This document shows, piece after piece, positions 21,136-30,603 of a stretch of 64,000 nt of DNA. The DNA is from Cristatella mucedo. Taxonomy: Eukaryota > Bryozoa > Phylactolaemata > Cristatellidae. Under the pieces are notes generated by a model, which did no database searches, was not told the origin of the DNA, and was given only the letters and a program-made list of their open reading frames with translations. The stretch lies in NCBI GenBank assembly GCA_009760855.2, contig WPIO01000013.1, forward strand, positions 5,014,501 through 5,078,500. The letters run 5' to 3'. Within the stretch, counting starts at the first letter, position 1. Every line of letters starts with the position of its first letter. A program made the position numbers and the translations under genes.

Positions 21136-22624
21136 ACGAAGATTAAGCCTTTTCATTAGCAAAGTTTCAATGTCACAGAAATTGTTGCAGAAGTCATGCC
21201 AACTTCACGAAACGAAGAACAAGGAGCTTCCCCATGTCAACAACAGCAACGTGAAGTGGAACCGTGGAAACGTACAACTGTTTTGCGATAGTCTAGCAGT
21301 CCTCTCCACAATCGTAAAGCACAGGCATACGACACATACACGCATAGCATCGCAGAAACAGACGAGAATCCTCATCGAGCACACAACGAGAATTAGCAGC
21401 AACACTGGCAATATTCATTAACCACACACTGTCGCCAGCAAGGTCGCAGATAGGCAAAGTAACTCGATCAACATCAGGGAAGCATTCCAGCCCAGCATCA
21501 GAATGTGCCAACGTAACAGTAACTAGAAGTAAGTTTCTTCAATACATAGGCTCGGAAGAGACGATAACAGGCGACGGGAGAGCGATCGATGCACTCGGTG
21601 CATTTCAGTACTAACTACCAGTAGGCCAAGGTACCAGAAACCTGCACAGCACTCGCAGACAGTTCAACTGTATCGCATAAAATCACTCGATTCCTGCCCC
21701 TCAAGTAGTGCACTGCATTTGCCAATTTTAAGACCACGGAGCTTCGACTGCGGCATTTATTTCATGGATTGCGTACGTACTGCATTGGGGCACATCATGT
21801 TATCCTTGACATCTTCCATCAATAGATTAACCGCAGCAGGTTCACGTCTGCTACCTTCATTGGCATGCTTAAAATTCTCGCTTTTTTATTTTCAGCGTTG
21901 TTCTTGCTAGATTGTCAAGTATCAATAGAGTTTTTGTGTTCCAAGTCGCTAGCGCGTGAATATTATCTATCAATTTCAGCAAAGCCGTGATATGCAATAC
22001 GCTAAAATTCGATAACAAAAATTGTTCCTTAATTCGCCGCCGAAATTTAGCTGTGGGATTTTCTGCAAGGGTGTTGCAAAGAATGCTTATTAAGAAATGA
22101 ATCTTCTAAGGGGTCGGAACTGAATTTTGGCCCATTTTACCAACCAATTCAGCCGTCATGCATCTAATTAGGCAAATGAGCGGAGAGGCTTAACCTAAAT
22201 AGTATCTTCCGTGGGAGATTCCAAACTTGCAGTAGTGCTGATTATGTGCAGTGATTGGCTTTATTACATGACTGGAGCTAATTTATAGGGTTCGTGTTTT
22301 GACGTTGGAGTTCATCAGGTCTAACACTATTCTGTCCACTTCGGCACCACTCGCTTGCTTATGAAGCACTCTCTTCCGATTATTGGAGCTAGTTATGAAA
22401 ATCCCAATGCATTTCTATAGCCCTATAGCAGAATAAAATCTCAATTCAAACAATTGAAAAATCCCTGCAAGAGAAGCCATACCAATAGTTATTGATTAGT
22501 AAGATAACGTGCCTCACCATGCACGCAAAAGCACACCGGAATATTATGCTTAAACAAGCATTCAAGATCACATAAGAAGACCCTCATGGCCACTGTTTTG
22601 AAGAATCCCCCGTTAGTAACTTAG
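21136..22624. other. no recognisable gene
   Basis: AT-richer sequence with short frames only. The 83-codon frame at 21170-21421 (+) is Lys/Thr/His-rich without a motif. No repeat family recognised. Confidence 0.4.
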
Positions 22625-22935
22625 TAATGATAATAATAAAAACTTATCTCTTGTTTAGCGCCCGAAGAGAACTTAATCCCTACCAAAGTGCTATACAGCT
22701 CACTATCAAGAGAGACAATGCCAAAGGGAGAATGAAATGCAAGTTACAAACCACGCAAGGGTGGAAGCATCGTGCTTAGGCAAGCACGCTAAAGCAAACA
22801 AAAAGACACTTGAGGCCATTGGTTAGTTAGTAGCGTACACCTAATCGTGCACAGGTAATACAAGTAATATTAATAATACATTTGATATTGTGCCCTCGGA
22901 GAGCTCAGTCTCTCTCTAGGCACTTTACATTTGTA
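22625..22935 (-). mobile_element. two L2/SINE tail remnants
   Basis: At 22629-22700 a tail reads GTTTAGCGCCCGAAGAGAAC, TTAATCCCTACCAAAGTGCT. At 22862-22935 an L2A tail reads TAATAATACATTTGATATTG, GAGAGCTCAGTCTCTCTCTA. The intervening ~160 bp may be diverged 3' UTR. Confidence 0.55.
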
Positions 22936-23743
22936 AGTTAAAGGACTATGCCCAATATAAGGGATTATTAATACGTAGCAGATAGCAGGCAGCGCTCCAG
23001 TTCCGGTGCAGTAATTGGTAGTTCAAGGCACGAGCGACGACGAAAAAGACGAGACGACGAAAAAAGAGCTGCACTGTCACAAAAGTAGAACTTCAAGCGT
23101 CGTGCCCCCGAACACGTCGCTTTCGCCAAAAACTTCCGCGCGAACGCCATGCCAGAAAGCAACTTGCTGATTAGGTGCTGGCCCAGCCAACATTTCGCCG
23201 CGAAAGCCGCTCGCCTGATATTCACCGGAAGCTGTCATTTTGGGGCCGGCCCCCTCTTAAACCAGCCAGACGGAACACTAAGACTCGTCGCTAGATATGA
23301 TTGGCTGACTACAGGAACGTCAAGGTTCAATCCTTCAGACCCCATGTTTCAGGTTAATTTCCCTTCGAAAATTCTTGACTACACCCGTGCTGAAAGCACT
23401 ATATACAAATATACAAGCCTCACAATGGCACGTACTCACTGTTTCCGACGCAATTATAATCTTGCGCCTAATAATACGAATGTATAGTGATAATTAAAAG
23501 ACGTAAATCTCCATTGGACTCTGAACGGTTCTAGTTTCATTGCTTACAAATATACTGGTGCATATAATTTATATTTAATAATAGCTTTTTTTAAATTTGG
23601 GACTTTTAAACAACTCTGCTTCCATTCAGATAGCACTTTAAGGGCTATTCTTCCCACCATGCATGGTAGTTCCGGGCTTGACATTCGTCAGCTAGCAGTT
23701 GACCTCGAGTGCGGCTCTAAATAGTGCTCGTTTTATCGTGACA
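22936..23743. other. region upstream of the RRM-type gene
   Basis: No coding exon recognised. A weak B-box-like AAGGTTCAATCCT at about 23321 could mark an old SINE. A TATA-like CTAAATAG at about 23717 lies 27 bp before the proposed start codon, too close to be a standard promoter, so the transcription start is undetermined. Confidence 0.3.
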
Positions 23744-23776
23744 ATGCCTGAAAAATCGTTGAAGAGAAAAACGGAG
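23744..23776 (+). CDS. proposed first coding exon
   Basis: ATG in a CGTGACA context, eleven codons 'MPEKSLKRKTE', then GTGAGA as splice donor after a complete codon (phase 0). The basic N-terminus suits a nuclear protein. It is short, so it rests mainly on agreement of frame and phase with the exon at 25547. Confidence 0.4.
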
Positions 23777-26700
23777 GTGAGAAGATTCGGTTGGCTTGTC
23801 ACAGAAACATTGCAATTATCCCGATACAACGCTGCCACCAGGTTTTCGGCGACGCCACGACTATTAATTACCGTCGCCATGCGACGACGGTACGCAGGTT
23901 GCGTCAGCGGGGCAAGCGGTGACTTGACCCGCTTAACTTGGACTGCCTTTGGCCAACCTCGCTTTGTAGCGCAGCCACTGTATGTAGTGCATATCTTGCA
24001 TGCGGTGCCAGTGGTTGGAGCGTTGCCGTGGCGTCGCCATGAGGACCCTCGTCAGTTTCCGGTTTCGTCGCTCGAGTTTTCGCGCTCTCTTTCCGCGAAC
24101 TGCCGGCAGCTGCTGTCGTCGGATACGATGGCGGCGTTTTTTCCGCGCGACCGCACATTCGCGCTCGTTTATTTTGAGATAAAACAGCTTGCTGTTCTGT
24201 CCGACTCGTTTTCTGAGCCGCAGTTCTTCCCAGCCGCCTGGCCAGGCAGGCGTTAGTCGGTAGGAAAATGAGAATGAAAGAGCGCCAAGTAGTTCGTCCG
24301 ACCCACTCCGTCCCACTCTCGGTATGGCCATTTTGTTCGTGCGGAAGTGAGTTTTTCGCGTCCAAAACCCCCGGTCTTTGGTAAGCTCACCTTAATATAG
24401 ATGCGAGCTAAGAATCTCCAAAAGGTCGAGCTTATGTAAAAGTCTTTTGTGTGTGTGTGCACACATTCTCCCGCTATTTTCCCGGCAGTTAAGTTACTGT
24501 GCTTAATTATGAGACGTGTTTTGAAGCGCTACGAAATGATTTCATTCCTTCAACACTCCTTGAGCCACTGAATGCCTGCCTTTCACACGCCTGCTACTGA
24601 CGGAGGCTCATCTTTTCTGCCACGCGAAGACGTGAGTTCACGTCCACCTGGGCACCTTGGTCGCGTAGGTACTGTGATTCACGTGTACACCACAGGTGTA
24701 CACGTGAATGAGCCGATAGCAGTCAACCTTAAGTCCCTTTGGAGACCGTGCATTTAGTTCACATGCTCCCAAAACCTGGAACTCCCTCCCGACCTGCGTC
24801 AAAACATCCCCTGACCTGACCACATTTAAAAGGAACCTAAAAACACACCTGTTTAGGACAGCATTTAGTGGGTCCCTGTGATTCGTCTTTGATGTGCTTA
24901 TGCGTGCTGACACTGTGCATGCTGCCACTAACCACATTTGCATGCTGACCCTGTGCATGTCACCCCTAACCATATTATTCATCTCGTTTGTTTTTCAAGC
25001 ATGATTTTACTTACCATTCAATTGCACTTCACTTTACAGCAAATGTAAAGCGCCTAGAGAGAGATTGAGTTCTCTGAGGGCGCTTTATCAAGTGAATTAT
25101 TATTATTATTATTAGTGATGCCGCGAGAACACAACTGTCGAGGTGACAATCCCAAGCGTTTGGCTATCAATGGAGTACATGTACGTGACTGCATCAAATC
25201 AATGGATGCTCGCTTTATGAAGCCACTTGCACAAAAGTTGCAGGAGACAGCTGTGACTCGTAACTTCCCTGTAATGCACCGTTCTTGGCTAATCGGAAGA
25301 ATTTAGGTTTCGTCATAAGCCGTGGGGGGAGCTAGAAAAGATGCGCCGCCGCCGCATGAGTCATAAGCTCTGGAAGCTGGAAAGGTTTTTCCGCCGCCGC
25401 CGCCACCGGGGGACGAGCAGAAGTCATCAAGATCCGAAGATTAATCTGAACGTGAACGAGTTATCGACGTCAAGAAAATGTTTATTTATTTTTATACCAG
25501 CTGCTACATCTATCGTGAGATGAGCTCTCGCACTTCTTATTTGCAGGGTGGTCTTACTGAAGAACTGAGGCCGAAAGCTTGCGATTTAGGTCACCAATCG
25601 GCTAGACCAATCCAGCGCGACGGTGACCAGAGTATATCTGGAGAGGGAGAGAAGGTATGACATCCGTTGAGCCTTTAAATAGCAGAAATAGCAGGATAAA
25701 AAAGTTTTTTTTTAATTTTTATGCTCATTGATGTTTATGAAAGGAACTTTTCTCGGTCAATGCAAGTGTAATTCGAATGGCTTTGCGAAGACATTGTTAA
25801 TGCAACTAACGAATGAGATATTATTTAGGTTCATCCAGTGACTAATTGTCCGACGCCAAGGATGCAGTTGGTGCAAGCATGTAGCCCAGCTCCAAAAATA
25901 CGAAAACAAGAAACGGCGGATGTGAGTGATTTGGTATAGCTTCCTGTACTAGTAATAAATAAGTTAAGCATATCCCAAGTCTTCTGAACCGTCTGTGGGC
26001 TCCTTTTTGCAGCAGATAGAAAATGAGAGTGAAAATGAATCCGCCGAGAATAAAGACAAAGAGGACATAAGCGAGCAGGATAAAAGCTCAGAGAGAACAT
26101 GCGAAGCTAATTACAAAAGCCAAGAGATGGAAAGAAACAAGATCGTAGACACTCAAGCAGGCGACAGAAAAGAAGCTGATAACAAAGAGAACCACAACAA
26201 AGAGAACGAAATCGAAGTGGATGGCAGTGAGGAGGATGACAGTGAAGAAAACTACAATGAAGCGGACACATGCTCGGAGATCGCAAGAAAAGTGAGTGAC
26301 AGGCTAGAGATCGAAAACGAAGAGGACGTCGGTGGCGAGGGCGAAGTCAGCCGGGAAGAGGGCGAAGTCAGCCGGGAAGAGGGCGAAGTCAGCCGGGAAG
26401 AGGGCAAAGTCAGCCGGGAAGAGGACGAAGTCAGCCGGGAAGAGGGCGAAGTCAGCCGGGAAGAGGGCAAAGTCAGCCGCGAAGAGGGCGAAGTCAGCCA
26501 AGAAGAGGGCGAAGTCAGCCGGGAAGAGGGCGAAGTCAGCCGGGAAGAGGGCGAAGTCAGCCGGGAAGAGGGCCGAAAGTCAGCCAAGAAGAGGGCGAAG
26601 TCAGCCGGGAAGAGGGCGAAGTCAGCCGGGAAGAGGGCGAAGTCAGCCGGGAAGAGGGCGAAGTCAGCCAAGAAGAGGGCGAAGTCAGCCGGGAAGAGGG

Positions 26701-29700
26701 CAAAGTCAGCCGGGAAGAGGGCGAAGTCAGCCGGGAAGAGGGCGAAGTCAGCCAAGAAGAGGGCGAAGTCAGCCGGGAAGAGGGCGAAGTCAGCCGGGAA
26801 GAGGGCGAAGTCAGCCGGGAAGAGGGCGAAGTCAGCCGGGAAGAGGGCGAAGTCAGCCGGGAAGAGGGCGAAGTCAGCCGGGGGGAAGAAGGCGAAAGTC
26901 AGCCGGGAAGAGGGCAAAAAGTCAGCCGGGAAGAGGGCGAAGTCAGCCAAGAAGAGGGCGAAGTCAGCCGGGAAGAGGGCGAAGTCAGCCAAGAAGAGGG
27001 CGAAGTCAGCCGGGAAGAGGGCGAAGTCAGCCGGGAAGAGGGCGAAGTCAGCCAAGAAGAGGGCGAAGTCAGCCGGGAAGAGGGCGAAGTCAGCCGGGAA
27101 GAGGGGCGAAGTCAGCCGGGAAGAGGGCAAAGTCAGCCGGGAAGAGGGCAAAGTCAGCCGGGAAGAGGGCGAAGTCAGCCGGGAAGAGGGCGAAGTCAGC
27201 CGGGAAGAGGGCGAAGTCAGCCGGGAAGAGGGCGAAGTCAGCCAAGAAGAGGGCGAAGTCAGCCGGGAAGAGGGCGAAGTCAGCCAAGAAGAGGGCGAAG
27301 TCAGCCGGGAAGAGGGCGAAGTCAGCCGGGAAGAGGGCGAAGTCAGCCGGGAAGAGGGCGAAGTCAGCCGGGAAGAGGGCGAAGTCAGCCGGGAAGAGGG
27401 CGAAGTCAGCCGGGAAGAGGGCGAAGTCAGCCGGGAAGAAGGCGAAGTCAGCCGGGAAGAGGGCAAAGTCAGCCGGGAAGAGGGCGAAGTCAGCCAAGAA
27501 GAGGGCGAAGTCAGCCGGGAAGAGGGCGAAGTCAGCCAAGAAGAGGGCGAAGTCAGCCAAGAAGAGGGCGAAGTCAGCCGGGAAGAGGGCGAAGTCAGCC
27601 AAGAAGAGGGCGAAAGTCAGCCGGGAAGAGGGCGAAGTCAGCCGGGAAAGAGGGCGAAGTCAGCCAAGAAGAGGGCGAAGTCAGCCGGGAAGAGGGCGAA
27701 GTCAGCCGGGAAGAGGGCGAAGTCAGCCAAAAGAAGAGGGCGAAGTCAGCCGGGGGAAGAGGGCGCAGTCAGTCCAGAAGAGGGCGAAGTCAGCCGGGAA
27801 GAGGGCGAAGTCAGCCGGGAAGAGGGCGAAGTCAGCCGGGAAGAGGGGCGAAGTCAGCCGGGAAGAGGGCGCGAAGTCAGCCGGGAAGAGGGCGAAAGTC
27901 AGCCGGGAAGAGGGCGAAGTCAGCACCGGGAAGAGGGCAAAGTCAGCCGGGAAGAGGGCGAAGTCAGCCAAGAAGAGGGCGAAGTCAGCCGGGAAGAGGG
28001 CGAAGTCAGCCAAGAAGAGGGCGAAGTCAGCCGGGAAGAGGGCGAAGTCAGCCAAGAAGAGGGCGAAGTCAGCCGGGAAGAGGGCGAAGTCAGCCAAGAA
28101 GAGGGCGAAGTCAGCCGGGAAGAGGGCGAAGTCAGCCGGGAAGAGGGCGAAGTCAGCCGGGAAGAGGGCAAAGTCAGCCGGGAAGAGGGCGAAGTCAGCC
28201 AAGAAGAGGGCGAAGTCAGCCGGGAAGAGGGCGAAGTCAGCCGGGAAGAGGGCGAAGTCAGCCAAGAAGAGGGCGAAGTCAGCCGGGAAGAGGGCGAAGT
28301 CAGCCAAGAAGAGGAGGAGGACGACGACGACGGCGGCCAAGGGGCGGAGGAGGACGACGACGACAACAGCAGCCAAGCGGAGGACGACGACGACGACGGC
28401 AGCCAAGGGGCGGAGGACGACGACGACGACGGCAGCCAAGAAGAGGAGGACGACGACGACGACAGCAGCCAAGCGGAGGAGGACGACGACGACGGCAGCC
28501 AAGAAGAGGAGGACGACGACGACGACAACAGCCAAGCGGAGGAGGACGACTACGACAGCCAAGAGGAGGACGACGACGACGACGGCAGCCAAGAGGAGGA
28601 GGACGACGACGACGGCAGCCAAGAAGAGGAGGACGACGACAACAGCCAAGAGGAGGACGACGACGACAACAGCCAAGCGGAGGAGGAGGACGACGACGAC
28701 GGCGGCCAAGAAGAGGAGGAGGACGACGGCAGCCAGGAGGCGGAGGAGGACGATGGCGACGGCAGCGAAGAGACGGAGGAGGACGACGGCAGCCAGGAGG
28801 AGCTAAAGGACGGCAGCCAGGAAGACGATGTCAGCCAGGAGGAGGAGGAGGACGATGGCAGCCATGAGGAGGAGGAGATGAACGGCGGCAGCCAGGAGGA
28901 GATGGAGGACGACGGCAGCCAGGAGGAGATGGAGGGCGACGACGACAGCAGCCAGGAGATGGAGGACGACGTCACTCAGGAAGAGAACGACGTCAGCCAG
29001 GAGGCGGAGGAGGACGATGGCGGCCAAGAGACAAAGGAGGAGGACGACAAAGGAGGAGGACGACGGCCTCAACCAGGAGGAGGAGGACGGCGTCAGCCAG
29101 GAGGAGGACGGCGTCAGCCAGGAGGAGGACGGCGTCAGCCAGGAGGAGGACGGCGTCAGCCAGCAGGAGGACACAGCCAGCGGCGTCAGCCCAGGAGGAG
29201 GACGGCGAGCCGCGCTCGTTTGGTCTAGCGGTTAAGGTGCTCGCCCCGACCAAGGTCTGACTGAGGTCATGGGCTCGAGCCCTGAGGCATATGTGAAGTG
29301 CCTGAATAGAGATTAGGTTCTCTTGGGGCGCTATATGAATGAATAAATGAATTATATTTAAGTGATGTCGTGGTTAAGCTGCAAGAAGCCGTGTTCTGCG
29401 ATACTGATCAGATCTGCCTACAATTGTAGGAACATATTCAGCGAACGACAAGTACAAGCTGCTCTGAACCTGATGGTATTGCAATGAAAATCTCGCTTGC
29501 ACGCTTGCGTTTGTACATGATCCCCCTTTTGAAGCGAATTAAAAGTTGCGAGTAACTACCGGCACGAGCAAAAACCGTTTCTCCAACCGATCGTGATCCT
29601 GGGAAGTGCCGTGACTAAACAGATGATGCTGGCAATTGCGATGGCAGTGCTGGGCAATGTGGGATCTCTTTCTATTCTGATAGGAGCGAAGGTAACCTTA

Positions 29701-30270
29701 CTTATCCAAAACCTACCCACAAACCTGAAAAGTCCACTTGGCATCTTGACCAATTTCTTCAATGAAAACGGCATCGAACTATCAGGTTACATGGGATTGG
29801 ACAAGAAAGGGTAAGCCCAATCATTTCCGTGCTTTCCACTACATCCACCGTGTCTACTAGGATACTGTTGTCCATTTTGTATAACTTTAGGTGGGCATAC
29901 GTCAAGCTCGCCAAGTCTGCTGACAAAGACAAAGCACTTGTTCTATCCGGCTCCAGGGTGTTCGGAAAAGCGCTGCATATACGATTGGTCGAAGAGGACA
30001 AATGTATATCGAAAGCGGAAATTAAGAATTTCAACCAGAAACAGGGGGGCGCCGGACATTCAATTCCACTCAGGCATGCTGCTCATCTCACACTGACACC
30101 AGGTGCTCATTGAATTTGAAAATGACCATGTGTCAATAATGAATGATCACTCGGATGTGAACGTAAGGCTTACCGCGGGCGAGCGTCTCATATGTGCTAA
30201 ACTCGATGCAAAATGGCAAACTAGAGAGTTTAGTGTCACTTATGTGGCACCTTGGCACGGGCTTCGCTAA
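23744..30270 (+). CDS. candidate nucleolin-like acidic, RRM-containing protein (multi-exon; model incomplete)
   Basis: Proposed exons: 23744-23776 (MPEKSLKRKTE, donor GTGAGA); 25547-25654 (acceptor TTATTTGCAG, donor GTATGA); 25829-25921 (donor GTGAGT); 26013 onward (acceptor TTTTTGCAG); RRM exons 29684-29810 and from 29891; perhaps a last exon 30103-30270. The first three introns all fall in phase 0 and keep one frame open, which is hard to explain by chance. The product begins basic, becomes Glu/Lys/Asn-rich, passes a 21-bp-repeat region and a Glu/Asp block, and ends with an RRM: RNP2-like TLLIQNLP, RNP1-like KGWAYVKL. Acidic tracts followed by RRMs are typical of nucleolin, a nucleolar rRNA-processing protein; homology is inferred, not shown. 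Open points: the donor joining the acidic region to the RRM, whether the minisatellite is exonic, and SINE and inverted-duplication damage that may make it a pseudogene. Confidence 0.45.
24677..24709. repeat. perfect 15-bp palindrome arms, 3-nt spacer
   Basis: ATTCACGTGTACACC, then ACA, then GGTGTACACGTGAAT. It contains two CACGTG E-boxes and lies about 20 bp before an L2A fragment in the proposed first intron. Confidence 0.95.
24729..25114 (+). mobile_element. L2A 3' fragment in intron 1
   Basis: Forward L2A: last coding block (GGAGACCGTGCATTTAGTTC, ACCTGCGTCAAAACATCCCC), 3' UTR (CATGTCACCCCTAACCATAT), tail (GAGATTGAGTTCTCTGAGGG) and (ATT)n. It is 5'-truncated, as LINE insertions usually are. 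Confidence 0.92.
25547..25654 (+). CDS. proposed internal exon, 36 codons
   Basis: Pyrimidine-rich acceptor CTTCTTATTTGCAG and donor GAGAAG|GTATGA bound exactly 36 codons, starting 'GGLTEELRPKACDLG' and ending 'SISGEGEK'. Phase 0 on both sides. Confidence 0.45.
25829..25921 (+). CDS. proposed internal exon, 31 codons
   Basis: Acceptor ATATTATTTAG, donor GCGGAT|GTGAGT, exactly 31 codons ('VHPVTNCPTPRMQLVQ' to 'IRKQETAD'). Phase 0 on both sides. Confidence 0.5.
26013..29228 (+). CDS. proposed long acidic/repeat exon
   Basis: Acceptor GGGCTCCTTTTTGCAG. The frame runs about 1,070 codons. The start is Glu/Asn/Lys-rich ('ENESENESAENKDKEDISE'). Heptad-coding 21-bp repeats follow in which the frame moves between acidic (GEVSREE), basic (AKSAGKR) and neutral (RSQPGRG) readings through small indels. 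A block of EEDDDDDGSQ-type units comes next, then GGGRRQP repeats. The stop is the TAG inside the A-box of an S1 SINE, so the original C-terminal continuation is lost or spliced away. A perfect GTGAGT donor at 26292, also phase 0, offers a much shorter alternative exon end (26291). Confidence 0.45.
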   Translation, partial: QIENESENESAENKDKEDISEQDKSSERTCEANYKSQEMERNKIVDTQAGDRKEADNKENHNKENEIEVDGSEEDDSEENYNEADTCSEIARKVSDRLEIENEEDVGGEGEVSREEGEVSREEGEVSREEGKVSREEDEVSREEGEVSREEGKVSREEGEVSQEEGEVSREEGEVSREEGEVSREEGRKSAKKRAKSAGKRAKSAGKRAKSAGKRAKSAKKRAKSAGKRAKSAGKRAKSAGKRAKSAKKRAKSAGKRAKSAGKRAKSAGKRAKSAGKRAKSAGKRAKSAGGKKAKVSREEGKKSAGKRAKSAKKRAKSAGKRAKSAKKRAKSAGKRAKSAGKRAKSAKKRAKSAGKRAKSAGKRGEVSREEGKVSREEGKVSREEGEVSREEGEVSREEGEVSREEGEVSQEEGEVSREEGEVSQEEGEVSREEGEVSREEGEVSREEGEVSREEGEVSREEGEVSREEGEVSREEGEVSREEGKVSREEGEVSQEEGEVSREEGEVSQEEGEVSQEEGEVSREEGEVSQEEGESQPGRGRSQPGKRAKSAKKRAKSAGKRAKSAGKRAKSAKRRGRSQPGEEGAVSPEEGEVSREEGEVSREEGEVSREEGRSQPGRGREVSREEGESQPGRGRSQHREEGKVSREEGEVSQEEGEVSREEGEVSQEEGEVSREEGEVSQEEGEVSREEGEVSQEEGEVSREEGEVSREEGEVSREEGKVSREEGEVSQEEGEVSREEGEVSREEGEVSQEEGEVSREEGEVSQEEEEDDDDGGQGAEEDDDDNSSQAEDDDDDGSQGAEDDDDDGSQEEEDDDDDSSQAEEDDDDGSQEEEDDDDDNSQAEEDDYDSQEEDDDDDGSQEEEDDDDGSQEEEDDDNSQEEDDDDNSQAEEEDDDDGGQEEEEDDGSQEAEEDDGDGSEETEEDDGSQEELKDGSQEDDVSQEEEEDDGSHEEEEMNGGSQEEMEDDGSQEEMEGDDDSSQEMEDDVTQEENDVSQEAEEDDGGQETKEEDDKGGGRRPQPGGGGRRQPGGGRRQPGGGRRQPGGGRRQPAGGHSQRRQPRRRTASRARLV
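26332..28315. repeat. 21-bp minisatellite, roughly 94 units, open in all three forward frames
   Basis: Units start GAAGTCAGCC and end GAAGAGGGC, mainly in two variants (central GGG or CAA between AGCC and AAGAGG). The period is a multiple of three and none of the forward readings contains a stop: GEVSREE/GEVSQEE, AKSAGKR/AKSAKKR, RSQPGRG/RSQPRRG. Reverse readings are also largely open (ADFALFP, SSRLTSP). Scattered 1-2 bp indels (near 26574, 26880, 27103, 27612, 27730, 27845, 27893) shift frame without stopping translation. Confidence 0.97.
28315..29050 (+). repeat. Asp/Glu-coding degenerate tandem block
   Basis: Irregular units of GAGGAGGACGACGACGACGG and GGCAGCCAA encode 'EEDDDDGSQ'-type segments, continuing the frame from the minisatellite. 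Towards 28730 the units become less regular (EEMEDD, EEEEDDGSH), as expected of older or constrained sequence. Confidence 0.85.
29050..29195 (+). repeat. 18-bp tandem repeat (GGGRRQP / DGVSQEE readings)
   Basis: About six units of AGGAGGAGGACGGCGTCAGCC-like sequence in shortened 18-bp form. In the main frame they read GGGRRQ, like Arg/Gly-rich RNA-binding tails. In another frame they read DGVSQE, which would continue the acidic character. Confidence 0.8.
29212..29358 (+). mobile_element. tRNA-derived SINE, family S1, abutting the repeat-coding exon
   Basis: GCTCGTTTGGTCTAGCGGTT head, AAGGTGCTCGCCCCGACCAA, B-box-like GGGCTCGAGCCCT, tail GAGATTAGGTTCTCTTGGGG, TATATGAATGAATAAATGAA. Its A-box TAG ends the long open frame at 29226-29228. 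Confidence 0.85.
29405..29780. repeat. left arm of a ~375-bp inverted duplication (with RRM exon)
   Basis: Matches the reverse complement of 30604-30985 over about 370 bp with many substitutions. Shared landmarks: CAGATCTGC...TTGTAGGAACATATTCAGCG at the outer end and TTCAATGAAAACGGCATCGA at the inner end. It contains the RNP2 half of the RRM exon. Confidence 0.85.
29684..29810 (+). CDS. RRM exon, N-terminal half
   Basis: Acceptor CTCTTTCTATTCTGATAG, then 'AKVTLLIQNLPTNLKSPLG' and 'NFFNENGIELSGYMGLDKKG', donor AAAGG|GTAAGC. RNP2-like β1 (TLLIQNLP) and the helix that follows are recognisable. Splicing to 29891 joins 'DKKG' to 'WAYVKLAKSADK' in frame and creates RNP1. The 5' phase needs one nucleotide from an upstream exon not identified here. 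Confidence 0.6.
29811..29890 (+). other. 80-bp GT-AG intron splitting the RRM
   Basis: GTAAGCCCAATC at the start and TATAACTTTAG at the end. Removing it makes a continuous RRM across RNP1. In-frame stops occur if it is retained. Confidence 0.7.
29891..30002 (+). CDS. RRM exon, C-terminal half (3' end undetermined)
   Basis: 'WAYVKLAKSADKDKALVLSG' then 'FGKALHIRLVEEDK': RNP1 β3, helix (DKDKAL), and β4 ending at EEDK, in the order of nucleolin-type RRMs. The open frame runs on to 30113. A clear donor was not found. A later acceptor (GACACCAG|GTGCTC, 30103) opens 'VLIEFENDHVSIMNDH' to a stop at 30270, which could be the second half of another RRM. Confidence 0.55.
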
Positions 30271-30603
30271 CTGCTCACCATTTCCGGAATCATTGTTTCG
30301 AATTGCTATAATAGAGTCTTAAAGTGAACGGAGAAACCTTAGTGAAGACCATCTTGATACAGCTTTGTGCTCGAAGAAGAGCCCATCGGTGGGCAGACGG
30401 AATCGGTAACGGGAGCAGGCTGGCTGGCAGAGGTCAAAGTTTTGGAGAAGCTTAAGGCAAAGTTAATCGTAATAATTATAACAACAATGATAACTATTGC
30501 TATCATCATCGGTCGTCAATATATCGCCTCAAGAGAGCTAATCTTTGTCTGAGAACTTTACAACTCAATCGATAACTTGCAAGTTCAAATCGATAACTTG
30601 CAA

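Noticed and set aside
26252-28709. Long reverse-strand frames reading ADFALFP or SSRLTSP
   Set aside because: Mirror readings of the stop-free 21-bp minisatellite; splice-site and RRM evidence favours the forward strand.
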